Below are positions 27,268-36,420 of a stretch of 64,000 bases of DNA, one piece after another. The stretch is from Allobosea sp. LC85 (lineage in GTDB: Bacteria; Pseudomonadota; Alphaproteobacteria; Rhizobiales; Beijerinckiaceae): the NCBI RefSeq assembly GCF_000735605.1, contig NZ_JPKG01000019.1, forward strand, positions 124,001-188,000. Reading direction: 5' to 3'. The notes beneath the pieces were generated by a model that had not been told where the DNA came from, ran no database searches, and saw only the letters and a list, made by a program, of their open reading frames with translations. Position 1 is the stretch's first letter. The number at the start of each line of letters is the position of its first letter. A program made the position numbers and the translations under genes.

Positions 27268-27884
27268 CAGATGAAGATCCGCAGCGGGGTCAGCAGCGCG
27301 GTCACCGCCCGGTCAGCGGTCTCGTTGAATTTGCCGGTCGTGTCCCACTCGCGCGAGCCCACGCCTTCCACGACACGCTTCCGTAACCGGGCATCACTCC
27401 CGACGAGATTGTAGAGGTTGCCCAGCATCAGCTTGAGGGCTGCAACCGCGGCCGCCGGCGCCGGATCATGACCGGCGACGTAGCGCACACGAACGCTCTC
27501 GGGCTCATCATAGGCCTGAGGCCAGCGCTGGCGGCGACCGCAGACGGCTTCCGATCCGATCAGACGGTAGTCGGCGCCCGGGATCTCTTGTTCGGCACCT
27601 TCGCGATCGACATAGGTCACCGAGACGATCGATCGCGTCGGCTCGCAAGGCAGATAGATCGCATCGCCTCGCGGAAAGCCGTCCTGACGCAGCTCGATGG
27701 TCTGCGTTGCGAGAGCGCGCCCTAGCCAGCCCTCCGGTCCATCAATCTGGCCAAAGGCTGCCGCGACGAGCTGCTCGATCAGGCCGTCATCGCCCGCGCC
27801 GACGACGCGGAGATGCGCCTTTGCTTCGGCCGTGGATAGAACCGACTTCGGATCCGGCGGGGCGATGACGACGAGACGCGGCAT
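27267..27884 (-). CDS. head-tail connector, HK97 gp6-like, 205 aa
   Basis: The protein has the adaptor pattern VLSTAEAKAHLRVVGAGDDGLIEQLVAAAFGQIDGPEGWLGRALATQTIELRQDGFP (about 14-72). An A/V-rich helix follows, AAAVAALKLMLGNLYNLV. This is the signature of gp6-like connectors that add a ring below the portal. It is the first connector gene after the capsid block. N-terminal residues MPRLVVIAPPDPK are typical too. Confidence 0.83.
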   Translation of the reverse strand: MPRLVVIAPPDPKSVLSTAEAKAHLRVVGAGDDGLIEQLVAAAFGQIDGPEGWLGRALATQTIELRQDGFPRGDAIYLPCEPTRSIVSVTYVDREGAEQEIPGADYRLIGSEAVCGRRQRWPQAYDEPESVRVRYVAGHDPAPAAAVAALKLMLGNLYNLVGSDARLRKRVVEGVGSREWDTTGKFNETADRAVTALLTPLRIFI

Positions 27885-27886
27885 GA

Positions 27887-28351
27887 TCAGGCCTTCTTCG
27901 CCTTGCTTGCCGCTTCATTGGCCTTGGCGAGGCGCGCCTCGGCTTCGACCGCCGCCTGCTCGGCGACACGGCGACGCTCCTCCGCGGCGGAAGCGGCATC
28001 GTTGGTCTCGCGCAGCCGCTCTTGGGCGGCTTCGATCTCCGCGGTGAGCCGATCGAGCTCGGCCTGGCGCCGGCGCTGCGTCTCTGCCTCGTCCGCGAGG
28101 CGCCGCTGCTCGGCCGCGGCCGACTCGTTGGCCAGGCGCTTACGCTCGGCCGCGGCTGCGTCCTCCGCAGCGCGCCGGCTTTCAGCTTCCTCCTGCGCGG
28201 CCCGGGCCTCTGCCTCGGTCGGACGCCGGAGGCAGCCTGCCTTGATGAGACGCTCCGCCTGCTCCTCGTCCTTCGTTTCGAAGGTGTCGCCGCGCTGAAA
28301 GCGTTTGCCGGTGTGCCTGTCGACACACCCGGCGATGACTGTGAACTTCAT
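27887..28351 (-). CDS. coiled-coil phage protein, 154 aa
   Basis: The first 45 residues form a small domain (MKFTVIAGCVDRHTGKRFQRGD, then EEQAERLIKAGCLRRPTE) found in several phage head-region proteins. Residues 46-154 are an uninterrupted Ala/Glu/Arg-rich coiled coil. It sits between capsid genes and connectors, 2 nt from the connector gene. The role is unknown; a structural accessory is plausible. The coiled coil is long compared with usual members. Confidence 0.6.
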   Translation of the reverse strand: MKFTVIAGCVDRHTGKRFQRGDTFETKDEEQAERLIKAGCLRRPTEAEARAAQEEAESRRAAEDAAAAERKRLANESAAAEQRRLADEAETQRRRQAELDRLTAEIEAAQERLRETNDAASAAEERRRVAEQAAVEAEARLAKANEAASKAKKA

Positions 28352-28405
28352 CGATCAATCCTCGATCTTTGCGGCCTCGGCCGCGTGTTGCGGGAGAAGC
28401 AGCGA

Positions 28406-28831
28406 TCAGACCGGCGGATTCGGCGTCGGCGCGTAGCGGGATCCGGAAAGGATGGCGACCGCGGAGAGGAAGATGTTGCCGGCATTGTTCGCCGGTGTCA
28501 GCGTCAGACGAACATACTGTTTGCCGCCGACATAGCCGATCTTCCGGCAGGCATCGTCATTGGCGAAGGTGAGGCCTGCCTGCGCTTCCGTTCCGGTGAG
28601 CTGCGTATCCGGCACCGCGGCGGCGTCGGACAGGTTCGCAGCGTTTCCGTGCTCGACCAGCGCCGTGATGACAGCGTCAGCGTCGGCGATCGCGCCGGCC
28701 TGGATCGCGAACATGAGCTCGTTGTAGCCGGCGCGATCGATGATCTGAGAGACAAACGGGGTGTTGTCGGTAACCGCAGCAGCAGGGCTGATCGCCCGCT
28801 TGACATGCAGGTGATTGGCGAGGTCGCGCAT
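28406..28831 (-). CDS. capsid-region protein, possible head decoration, 141 aa
   Basis: This 141-residue protein (MRDLANHLHVKRAISPAAAVTDNTPFVSQIIDRAGYNELMFAIQAG) has alternating beta and loop segments and ends Pro-rich (APTPNPPV). Proteins of this pattern usually follow the major capsid gene in HK97-type phages and may decorate or stabilise the head. There is no diagnostic motif. It is 90 nt after the capsid gene in the same transcript. Confidence 0.6.
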   Translation of the reverse strand: MRDLANHLHVKRAISPAAAVTDNTPFVSQIIDRAGYNELMFAIQAGAIADADAVITALVEHGNAANLSDAAAVPDTQLTGTEAQAGLTFANDDACRKIGYVGGKQYVRLTLTPANNAGNIFLSAVAILSGSRYAPTPNPPV

Positions 28832-28921
28832 GGCGATCTCCTTTCAAGATAAAATGATGGGGAGGGCGGACGGCCCCGGCGGAGCCGAGGCCGCAGAGTG
28901 CGAGAGCTGACCGCTCCCGGA

Positions 28922-30220
28922 TCAGGCCGGGATGTCGAGGCCGATGAAGGGCGAGACCTCGTAGCCGTTCTCTTCCTTGATCGGGCCCTTCATCCAGGGC
29001 GCGCCGTCGACGTTCCAGAAGATCTTGATCACGGTCTTGTTCGAGGTGAACTTGACGTGCTCAGACGCGGCGACGAAGGGGCCAGAACCGTCCTTAATGA
29101 GGTAGTAGTTCCAGTCCGCGAGCACGATATCGCCCTTCGAACCGAGCGCAGGAGCTCGATTATTCCAGCGCAGCGGGTAACCGAGCAGCGTGCCGGCAAA
29201 GCCGTCGCGGGCATCCGGCTTCCAAATGTAGTGACCCTCAGGATCCTGAAGGGTCGCGATCTTCGGAAGCGCGGATTGCGGCGCCGACCAGATTGGCGAG
29301 CCGCCGCGCATCAGCAGCACGGCAACCATGCCGAGCAGGTCGAGATAGCCAACCGTGTTTGCATTGGCCCGGTTGACGTACTTCATCGCGCCGGCATTCA
29401 GCGCGCCCAGCGGTTGGGTGACACCGTTGCCGCGCAGGAACGAGTAGTCCTCAGCGGCGTCGACGGCACCCGAAAGCAGGTTGCGGATGAAGGTATCGGA
29501 GGCCTGCCAATTACGCAGGAGTTTGTCCGTAACCGTGACGAATCCCGCGACCTCATGCGGGGTAAGCGTGATTTCGCCGAGCTTGGCATCGGTCTCCGGC
29601 TTCTCTTCGCCTTCCTCGATCCACTGGACCTGGACGCCGCCGAACATGTTGGCGGGGTTGGCCCCGGACTGATCGAGAGCCGGCATCGTGATGCTGGCAT
29701 CGGGCGGGCTGCCCGCAGGAATGATCTGGGCGCGAGGGCGCACGAGCGAAGCCTGCGCTTCGACGCGAAAGATCTGGTTTCGGAACTGCTGGGGGACCAT
29801 GAAGCCGCCCTGCGTATCGTTATCCATACGCATTTCGGCCTGCAGGCCGTTCTCGTCCGTCGCGGCGCCGACGCCCTCGACGAAGTTGAGCCGCTGGTCA
29901 TTCCGGTTGAACCGAACCGCGGCCATGAACTCGCCGAAGCTCTCGAACTCGGTGCTCGCCTCGTTCGGCCGGCGCGGAATGACCTGCGGAACGCTCGAGC
30001 GCGAGCGAGCCGGCACGACGGCATCGAGCGCCGCCTCGCTGGTTTCCTGCGCCTCGAGGCGGGTGATCCGGTTCTCAAGAGCGTCTCGGCTGGCCTGCAG
30101 CTCGTCAAACGAAGCCTGCTCTTCGGCCGTGAGGTCGCGGTCCTGCCCCTCGGCCGTAACGATGATGGCGCGCATATCCGCGACCAGCTTGGTGCGCTTG
30201 GCGCGCAGTTCCTTCAGCAT
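28922..30220 (-). CDS. major capsid protein, HK97 family
   Basis: The 432-residue protein has an N-terminal delta domain of coiled coil (about 1-80, MLKELRAKRTKLVADMRAII). The HK97 core follows: TQGGFMVPQQFRNQIFR, LVRPRAQIIPAGSPPDASITMP, and then LLRNWQASDTFIRNLLSGAVDAAEDYSFLRGNG. The C-terminus is YEVSPFIGLDIPA. ATG at 30220 follows CAGGAGAACCCC. The preceding S49 gene should supply the maturation protease that removes the delta domain. A GC-rich hairpin lies 30 bp upstream. Confidence 0.93.
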   Translation of the reverse strand: MLKELRAKRTKLVADMRAIIVTAEGQDRDLTAEEQASFDELQASRDALENRITRLEAQETSEAALDAVVPARSRSSVPQVIPRRPNEASTEFESFGEFMAAVRFNRNDQRLNFVEGVGAATDENGLQAEMRMDNDTQGGFMVPQQFRNQIFRVEAQASLVRPRAQIIPAGSPPDASITMPALDQSGANPANMFGGVQVQWIEEGEEKPETDAKLGEITLTPHEVAGFVTVTDKLLRNWQASDTFIRNLLSGAVDAAEDYSFLRGNGVTQPLGALNAGAMKYVNRANANTVGYLDLLGMVAVLLMRGGSPIWSAPQSALPKIATLQDPEGHYIWKPDARDGFAGTLLGYPLRWNNRAPALGSKGDIVLADWNYYLIKDGSGPFVAASEHVKFTSNKTVIKIFWNVDGAPWMKGPIKEENGYEVSPFIGLDIPA

Positions 30221-30249
30221 GGGGTTCTCCTGGCTGAATGCCGGATACG

Positions 30250-30285
30250 AAAAGGCCCCGCTCACGCCGGCACGTGAACGAGGCC
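30250..30285 (-). terminator. terminator-like hairpin between protease and capsid genes
   Basis: On the minus strand a 12-bp stem (GGCCTCGTTCAC against GTGAGCGGGGCC, two G-U pairs) with an 8-nt loop is followed by TTTT. It may be a partial terminator or a processing hairpin that leaves a stable capsid message; no promoter fits in the 30 bp before the capsid gene. Confidence 0.5.
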
Positions 30286-30308
30286 GTTACCGCCGGTCGG
30301 CGGGTATT

Positions 30309-31223
30309 TCAGAGAGCGAGCGCCCGCTTCTGGCGCTGCAAGGCAGAATTGCGCGCCGGCGGCGCTGCCTCGATCGGGGCGCCGTAGAGCGAGGCGCCGA
30401 AACGCTGCAGCGTCTCCTCAAGCGAACCGACGCGATCCGCCATGCCTTCGGATACCGCGCGCGACGCATCGACGAGCTCGCCCTGGCCGAAGCCTTCGCG
30501 GACGCGCGAGACGGCTACACCGCGGTTGCGAGCCACGTCGCCAACGAAGCTGTCATAGGAAGCGTTCACACGGCTCTGCATGCGAGTGTGCGATTCCTCG
30601 TCGAGCGGATTGAACGGGTTCGCTGCGGCCTTGAACTTCCCGGCCTTGACGATCGTCTTCTTCACGCCGGCCTTCTCGAGGGCGCCGCTCATGTCGTCGT
30701 GGATACCGAGAACGCCGATATCGCCAACGCCACCGCTCGGCGTCACAACCATTTCGGTGGCCGCCGAAGCGATCCAGTAGGCGGCGCTCGCAGCCGTCGC
30801 ATTGACGTGAGCGATAACCGGCTTCATCGCCCTACCGTCGAAGATCATCCGCGACAGCTCCGCGGTCCCGCTCACCATGCCGCCCGGGGAGTCGACATCG
30901 AGGACGATCGCCTTGACGTCTTGGTCGCGCAGCGCCGCCTGGAACGCGAGGCCGAAACCCTCCGACGACGTGCCGCCGGAGATCTCGGTCATCATGTTCA
31001 TGCGGTTGGCGATGACGCCGCGCAGGGGCAACAGTGCAACCCTGCCGATCTTCCGGGCAATTTCCCGCTCGGTTTTCTGAGGCACTCGCGCGGCGAGATC
31101 TTCCGCCGAGTATTTCTCACCAGAAGCCTGATGCGCGAGTAGATCCAGGATGGCTTGCAGCTTGCTCTCCTGCATAGCCCATCGCTCTTCGGTGACCGCC
31201 ATCAGCACATGGGCGTATTTCAT
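30309..31223 (-). CDS. phage head maturation protease, S49 (SppA/ClpP-like)
   Basis: The 304-residue S49 peptidase has SPGGMVSG (oxyanion strand, about 112-119) and the nucleophile Ser146 in NATAASAAYW. The general-base Lys is Lys198 in AGKFKAAANPF; the 52-residue Ser-Lys spacing is normal for bacterial SppA. Phage members cleave the capsid scaffold. The start overlaps the portal stop as ATGA, and the capsid gene follows. Confidence 0.92.
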   Translation of the reverse strand: MKYAHVLMAVTEERWAMQESKLQAILDLLAHQASGEKYSAEDLAARVPQKTEREIARKIGRVALLPLRGVIANRMNMMTEISGGTSSEGFGLAFQAALRDQDVKAIVLDVDSPGGMVSGTAELSRMIFDGRAMKPVIAHVNATAASAAYWIASAATEMVVTPSGGVGDIGVLGIHDDMSGALEKAGVKKTIVKAGKFKAAANPFNPLDEESHTRMQSRVNASYDSFVGDVARNRGVAVSRVREGFGQGELVDASRAVSEGMADRVGSLEETLQRFGASLYGAPIEAAPPARNSALQRQKRALAL

Positions 31224-32590
31224 GCTGCGTCCTCCTCGTCGGACTGGTCGAGTGGTGGGCCGCCGTTGTGGCCGATCGGCGGAGGCACCGGCGGGTTGAT
31301 GGCGCGCTCGATCGACTGCACGTTGTTGCTGACGAAGCGCACGTCACCCTCGGGCCCCATGCCGTCGAGCTCCTCGAGCGCGGCGATCTTGTTCGGCGTG
31401 ATCGCCGCCAGTTCAAACATCGCCTTGTAGAAGGCGGCACGGCCGGCCATGTCGCCACGCAACAGGGCATTCAGGTTGAACTTGACGTAGTAGCCCTGCG
31501 CCAACTCCTCTGCCGTGAAGAGCTTCCAGTTGAGCTCCTGTTCCCAGGCGCCGATCCACGGCTCGATCGTCTGCCGGACGAAACCGATCATCAGTTGCTC
31601 GATGCCGGAGCCCCAGCTGGTGGATTTCTCATGGCTCTGCAGCAGAACGAGCGGCACGTCGTAAATTCGCGCGATCTCGGCGATCTGGAACTCGCGCGAG
31701 CCGAGGAACTGCGCATCCTCGGGTGGGATCGTGGTCGAGATGTACTTGACGCCCTCCTCGAGCACCTTGACCCGATGCGCATTTTCGAGCCCGCCCTGCT
31801 TCTCGAGTTGGGCACCGGGGTCGATGCGCCGCTCTGGACCTGCGGTTTCACCGCGCTCGGTACGCCGCCCTGCGAGGTTGCCCTGGGCGTTGGACGACAG
31901 CCTGCCCGGGTGCATCAGAAACCCGCCGGACTTGGCATCGTTGGCGAAGAACTTCGCCCCGAACTCCTCCATGGCGAGGCCCATGCCGACAGCCTGGCGG
32001 GCAAGGCCGATTTGCGACAGGCCTTCATAGCCATCCTGGCTAAGATCCATCAGGTGGATGACGTCCTCCTGCGGCAGCGTGTAGCGCTGACCGGCGATCG
32101 AAGTGTCATAGACTAGGTCGCCCTCTTTCTTCCGAGGCTTCGTGGCGTTCGGGAGAAGCGGCCAGATCCCGACTGCCTGGCCCCGGCGATTGCGTTCGAT
32201 CTCGCAGTAGCCGTTGCCCCAGAGCAGCGCATGGCCCTGGACCGTTTTCCGCACCGTGCGTGACGACATGAACGGATTCGGGCGCAGCCGCAGGCTCTGC
32301 GACATCGGGTGGTCATCAACCGCGATCGCCTCGCCCTTGTCGCCCTTGCGAAAGATGCCGACCGGGACGCCGGCAACCGGATTGGCGATCCGGTTCACGC
32401 AGGCGAACACCACGGGCAGATGCAGCGCGCCGAACTCGCTGACGACGACGCCCGCCTTCGTCTTCCCGCCGCCTAGCATCCGGACGAGCCAGCCATTCGG
32501 CTGGCCGATGCTGTCGGAGGGGCCGTAGCGCTCCGCCGACAGGCCCATGGCCGCGCGGAAGTGCTGCCAGCGGCTGAAGCCAGCTGTCAT
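31220..32590 (-). CDS. phage portal protein, HK97 type
   Basis: The 456-residue portal shows ALHLPVVFACVNRIANPVAGVPVGIF, WGNGYCEIERNRRGQAVGIWPL and LSQDGYEGLSQIGLARQAVGMGLAMEEFGAKFFANDAKSGGFL. The FQIAEIARIYDVPLVLL and WGSGIEQLMIGFVRQTIEPW segments confirm the family. ATG at 32590 overlaps the terminase stop (ATGA). A charged stretch (AGRRTERGETAGPERRIDPGAQLEKQ) lengthens the segment before GLENAHRVKVLEEG compared with the relatives I know. Confidence 0.93.
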   Translation of the reverse strand: MTAGFSRWQHFRAAMGLSAERYGPSDSIGQPNGWLVRMLGGGKTKAGVVVSEFGALHLPVVFACVNRIANPVAGVPVGIFRKGDKGEAIAVDDHPMSQSLRLRPNPFMSSRTVRKTVQGHALLWGNGYCEIERNRRGQAVGIWPLLPNATKPRKKEGDLVYDTSIAGQRYTLPQEDVIHLMDLSQDGYEGLSQIGLARQAVGMGLAMEEFGAKFFANDAKSGGFLMHPGRLSSNAQGNLAGRRTERGETAGPERRIDPGAQLEKQGGLENAHRVKVLEEGVKYISTTIPPEDAQFLGSREFQIAEIARIYDVPLVLLQSHEKSTSWGSGIEQLMIGFVRQTIEPWIGAWEQELNWKLFTAEELAQGYYVKFNLNALLRGDMAGRAAFYKAMFELAAITPNKIAALEELDGMGPEGDVRFVSNNVQSIERAINPPVPPPIGHNGGPPLDQSDEEDAA

Positions 32591-34398
32591 GGACGCCATT
32601 CCTCGACCTCGATTTCCAGAATTCCGCGATCCTCGTAGACCGATGGGCCATCGCCGGGCGGGCCCATCGTCAACGCTGTCGCCATGACCGACGCCATGAT
32701 GCCGTCGATCTTGTCTTTCGACCCGCCCTTGTCCGGGACGTAGTTCAAATTGGCGTCGAATCGGACGCCGCAATGCTGGGCCATCCAGGTCAGAACCGGA
32801 TGGCCCGCATGATCGAGCAGGCGCTGAAAGACCAGGCGCTCGAATTCCTTTGTCGGCTCGGCCAGCGTGCGATGACCCTGCCGCATGTTGACCATGAAGG
32901 GCTCATCGCCAATCGACGCCGCAACGCCGTCCTCCTGCAGCATGATCTGCAGCTGCGAAACGCCCCAGGCATCGAAACCGAGCTTCGTCACCTCGAACAT
33001 CGCCATTCCGTCGAGGATGGCATTGGCGACGATCCGAAGGTCGACGACATCGCCGGGCATGGTGCGCAACGCGCCCTGGTCGACCCAGCCCTGCCAGTTG
33101 ACGCGGCGATCCGTCTCCTGGCGCTCGACCAGGGTGCCCTCCGGAACCCAAAACATCGGCAACAGGTCCCAGACGCCGCCGGGCGCCTCTGGCTCGAAAA
33201 GCCAGACCAGTGCGGTCAGGTCGCGAACGGCCGAGACGTCAGCGGCGCCGACGCAGCGCCGTCCCTGGAAGCGATCTGCCTGCGTCTTCCAGCCTTCCAG
33301 ATCTCGGGCCGAGGCCTTCCAGGCCCTCAGCGGGATCCAGCTCGAGAGATGATCCACCCATTGATTGAGGTGGTAGCATTTGAACTTGGCCTCGAGTGCG
33401 GGCTTGCCTTTGGCCTTGCGCGCCTCGATGCGCATATAGTCCCAGGTCGGCGTCATGCCGATTGAGGGGTTTGCCTTCTTCCAGACCTCCTCGTCGGTCC
33501 AATCGTCCTCCTGATCGGCGCCGAAGAAGACGATCAGCGTTGTTGGGTCGTCTTTGACGCCCTCGAGGATCTCCATGCTCTCTTCGAACCACTCGAAGCC
33601 GACACGCGACGTCTTGATGCCGGCGGTCGACGCATAGAGCTCGATCGGCTGCAAGCGGGTGCCGGTTCCCTCGCGCAGCGTGTCCGAAAGGTCCCGGCTA
33701 TACCATTCATGGATCTCGTCCCCGACGATGACCGTCGGCGATCGGCCATGCTTGCCGTCGGGCTTGCCGGATAGCAGCTCGCAGAGCCCGTTCGTCTCCG
33801 GAACGAAGATGGACTTCGCCTGGTTGACGACGCGGCGCGAGCCGTCCGGACCGATCATCACGCCTTTGGCGTTCTCGATGATCGCCTTCATCTTCTTGAA
33901 GGGGACGAGGCCCTGTTTCTCGTCTCGCCCGAACACGAAGCCCTGCGCGCCGTGGACCTTCTCGAGCACGAAGAACAGCACGCCGAGCCCCGCCAGGAAC
34001 TCCGACTTGCCATTCTTGCGCGGGATCCAGAGATCCAGGCGCCGGAAGATGCGGACCCAGGCGATTCGCGGCTCGCCGGTTGTCTCGTCTAGGATCTCGA
34101 CGGGCTTCTTCCACCCGACGAGGAGCCGAAGCGTGATCTCCTGCCACTTGAGCAACCAGAACGGCTTGCCGTGAAACCGGTCCTCAGTGAGCCTGAAGAT
34201 CTTCGGCCAGGCCGCGACGACACGATCGGCCTTCGCCGCATCGAACCAAGCCCCCGGATTCGAGGCCGCCCTTCGCCATCCCATGACGGCCCAGCGATAA
34301 GCCGGCTGATCGGCGACGGCCTGTAGCCAACCCGGCAAAGGGTGCAGGGCCTCCGGCGCGCCGATCGCGAGCGCGGCGGCCGAAGTCTCTGGCTGCAC
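32587..34398 (-). CDS. terminase large subunit
   Basis: The 603-residue packaging motor has an N-terminal ATPase with Walker A PRKNGKSE (126-133) and Walker B VIVGDE (223-228). The C-terminal RNase H-like nuclease shows acidic residues in GAADVSAVRD, LGFDAWGVSQ and KDKIDGIMA. HK97/P27-type terminase_1 family. It cuts concatemers and pumps DNA through the portal, whose gene directly follows with a 4-nt overlap. The small subunit gene is immediately upstream. Confidence 0.93.
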   Translation of the reverse strand: MQPETSAAALAIGAPEALHPLPGWLQAVADQPAYRWAVMGWRRAASNPGAWFDAAKADRVVAAWPKIFRLTEDRFHGKPFWLLKWQEITLRLLVGWKKPVEILDETTGEPRIAWVRIFRRLDLWIPRKNGKSEFLAGLGVLFFVLEKVHGAQGFVFGRDEKQGLVPFKKMKAIIENAKGVMIGPDGSRRVVNQAKSIFVPETNGLCELLSGKPDGKHGRSPTVIVGDEIHEWYSRDLSDTLREGTGTRLQPIELYASTAGIKTSRVGFEWFEESMEILEGVKDDPTTLIVFFGADQEDDWTDEEVWKKANPSIGMTPTWDYMRIEARKAKGKPALEAKFKCYHLNQWVDHLSSWIPLRAWKASARDLEGWKTQADRFQGRRCVGAADVSAVRDLTALVWLFEPEAPGGVWDLLPMFWVPEGTLVERQETDRRVNWQGWVDQGALRTMPGDVVDLRIVANAILDGMAMFEVTKLGFDAWGVSQLQIMLQEDGVAASIGDEPFMVNMRQGHRTLAEPTKEFERLVFQRLLDHAGHPVLTWMAQHCGVRFDANLNYVPDKGGSKDKIDGIMASVMATALTMGPPGDGPSVYEDRGILEIEVEEWRP

Positions 34399-34401
34399 GG
34401 C

Positions 34402-35046
34402 CTAGTTCAGCTGCCCGGGCGGCGGCGAATCCGTCGCGTTCATAAGATCGATCGGGTCCTCGGACACAGTACGAGGCGCCGGCGTCGATCCAGCCGGCTG
34501 CTCCGGCTGAGGCTCGGGCGAATTGTCGAAGAGCTCGCCCTGCCGCGACCGGTTGAAACTCTGAACCCGGAGCAGATCCTGGTCGAACAACGGCGACAGG
34601 CCGAACTCGCGCGCCTTGTCGCGGATGGTGCTCTCCGCCGCGGCCCTGATATCGAGCATCGGATTCGGCCGAAGCCAATTGTCGCCGGTTGTCCGCTTCA
34701 CCGTCTGCACGAAACCGTGTTGCCGGATGTGCTTGCAGGCGGTTTCCCACTCCTGGACCGCGACGCAGTAGATCGCGATCGACGGCGCATAGCGGGAATC
34801 CAGACGGCCCATAACGCGAAGGCCGCGGATCGTATCGGTCCACACCTCGAGCGCTCGGGCATAGAACGCCGGCGCGCCGGTGAACATCCGCGGAGCAGCA
34901 AACGGATCACGCTGCGCTGCGACCTGATCGGCGACGGGTTGAGCCCGGGCCTCTAGATCGGCGGCCGCCTTCCGTTCCCGAGACTTGCGACGCCCCGGAT
35001 AGCCCTTCGCGGCTTGCGCGGCCGGCGAATCCTTCCTGCGTCCCAC
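34402..35046 (-). CDS. terminase small subunit, P27 family
   Basis: The 214-residue protein begins at GTG 35046 (GRRKDSPAAQAAKGYPGRRKS, typical P27 start), with GGAGG 7-8 nt upstream; an ATG further up would add residues without family match. The helical core runs PAFYARALEVWTDTIRGLRVMGRLDSRYAPSIAIYCVAVQEWETA, and NPMLDIRAAAESTIRDKAREFGL fits P27-type DNA-binding subunits. C-terminal 45 residues are Pro/Glu-rich and disordered, likely contacting the large subunit. Confidence 0.87.
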   Translation of the reverse strand: MGRRKDSPAAQAAKGYPGRRKSRERKAAADLEARAQPVADQVAAQRDPFAAPRMFTGAPAFYARALEVWTDTIRGLRVMGRLDSRYAPSIAIYCVAVQEWETACKHIRQHGFVQTVKRTTGDNWLRPNPMLDIRAAAESTIRDKAREFGLSPLFDQDLLRVQSFNRSRQGELFDNSPEPQPEQPAGSTPAPRTVSEDPIDLMNATDSPPPGQLN

Positions 35047-35169
35047 GCCAACAGCCTCCAACGCGAAAAAAATAAATCTGCCGGAATAACGCGCCGGCGT
35101 TTTCGATCCCCCATAGCCGGTGCAGGCTCCCAAGGGTCTGGACTTTCGACCGCCCCCGGGGTGTGCTCG

Positions 35170-35508
35170 TCACCCCGCGTCGGCCGCATGCTCGGCGGCC
35201 TGTTTGGCGCTTGAATGGTGCGAGACACATAGCGATTGCCGCGCGCCGTTCCAGAACAAGTCGATATCACCACGATGCGGGATGACGTGGTCGCAGATGG
35301 TGGCGGCAGTCACCGTGCCCTCATCCAGGCACATGATGCAGAGCGGCTCGCGCACTAGCTGATCCTTGGAGATGGCCCGCCAGCGAGCTGTCCAATACAG
35401 GCGTCTGGTTGCGCTCTCGGCCGTGCGCCTCCGCTCATAGTCGCGCTTCGCTTCGTCGGATGCGCGCTGCTGAGATGCGGTGCGAAAGAAGCCAATGCGA
35501 ACAGGCAA
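35170..35508 (-). CDS. HNH endonuclease, 112 aa
   Basis: A short HNH nuclease with zinc Cys pairs (Cys57-x2-Cys60; Cys94) and the HNH core DHVIPHRGD (73-81), FWN (85-87) and VSHHSS (95-100). I place the start at TTG 35508, since GGAGG lies 6 nt upstream and the length (112) fits phage HNH proteins. In HK97-like phages an HNH gene next to terminase is needed for genome packaging and cos or pac cleavage. Confidence 0.85.
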   Translation of the reverse strand: MPVRIGFFRTASQQRASDEAKRDYERRRTAESATRRLYWTARWRAISKDQLVREPLCIMCLDEGTVTAATICDHVIPHRGDIDLFWNGARQSLCVSHHSSAKQAAEHAADAG

Positions 35509-35632
35509 CCAACGCCTCCAACGGAAACGCCGCCTCGGGGTGAACCGGGCGGCGTCTCGAAACCTAATGAACCATGGCCAACCTATGTCAACCAACTGCC
35601 GCAGCCAAGAGGGCCGATGCAGGATGTCCCAG

Positions 35633-36409
35633 CTACTCCCAAGGCCGAGCCGGGCGCTCGGTCATGACCACGGCATGGTCATGCAGCGCACAGCTGGCGG
35701 CCAGCGTATCGACCACCACGCCGAGCGCCGCATGCCAGACCTCATACTCCGCCCGCATCGGCACCGCCTCGGCAGGATCCGGTACCAGGATGGTCTTGCG
35801 ATAGGCGCCGGCATAGGGGCGCCCTGCCCGCGCGTTGTAGCCATCGACCTCGACCATATGCAGTTTGCCGAAAGCGCCCTCAACCGGCCGCTGCCGGAAC
35901 CAGAGCGGCTTGCCATGGCTCGACACGAACCGAGCCTTGGGCCGGTCGAACTCCCATGACGGCGCACCGCCCAGGATCGCATGCCGGCGCAACAGCTCGG
36001 CCGGCTTCTGACAGAAGCGCGGCCGGCCATCGCGCCCGGCAGCGCTGACACGCGGCATGGCGCGCCGCACCGCATCCTGCGTCTCGACCGGCGAGAGGCC
36101 GAGGCCGGCAAGCGGCGACCAACCATCAGGTACATCCAGTTCCATGGCCGCGAGCTCGCTCACCGCCGCATGCAGCGTCAGCGCATCGGGATGCGGCGGC
36201 GCGCCATAGGATGCCGGCAAGGGCACCACGCCAAAGCTGTTGATCCGGCCATCGTTGACCAGATCGGCCATCAGCTCGCCCTGCCGCGACACCGCATCCC
36301 AGCCGCCAGCGCTGGGGACCACCCAATCCCCGCCGCCCGACGTCTCCGCCTTTGGCAGCTCGTCCCGATAGGCCCAGGCCAGGAAGGCCTCGATACCGAT
36401 CCTTTTCAT
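35633..36409 (-). CDS. conserved-looking phage protein of unknown function, 258 aa
   Basis: The gene starts at ATG 36409 behind GGAAGG. It encodes MKRIGIEAFLAWAYRDELPKAETSG at its N-terminus, then mixed alpha/beta sequence with SPVETQDAVRRAMPRV, VEVDGYNARAGRPYAGAY and YEVWHAALGVVVDTLA. The C-terminal helix may bind other replication proteins. I recognise no family. It lies between the candidate origin and the HNH gene on the leftward transcript, which suggests a role in DNA metabolism or regulation. Confidence 0.6.
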   Translation of the reverse strand: MKRIGIEAFLAWAYRDELPKAETSGGGDWVVPSAGGWDAVSRQGELMADLVNDGRINSFGVVPLPASYGAPPHPDALTLHAAVSELAAMELDVPDGWSPLAGLGLSPVETQDAVRRAMPRVSAAGRDGRPRFCQKPAELLRRHAILGGAPSWEFDRPKARFVSSHGKPLWFRQRPVEGAFGKLHMVEVDGYNARAGRPYAGAYRKTILVPDPAEAVPMRAEYEVWHAALGVVVDTLAASCALHDHAVVMTERPARPWE

Positions 36410-36420
36410 CACCTTCCGCC

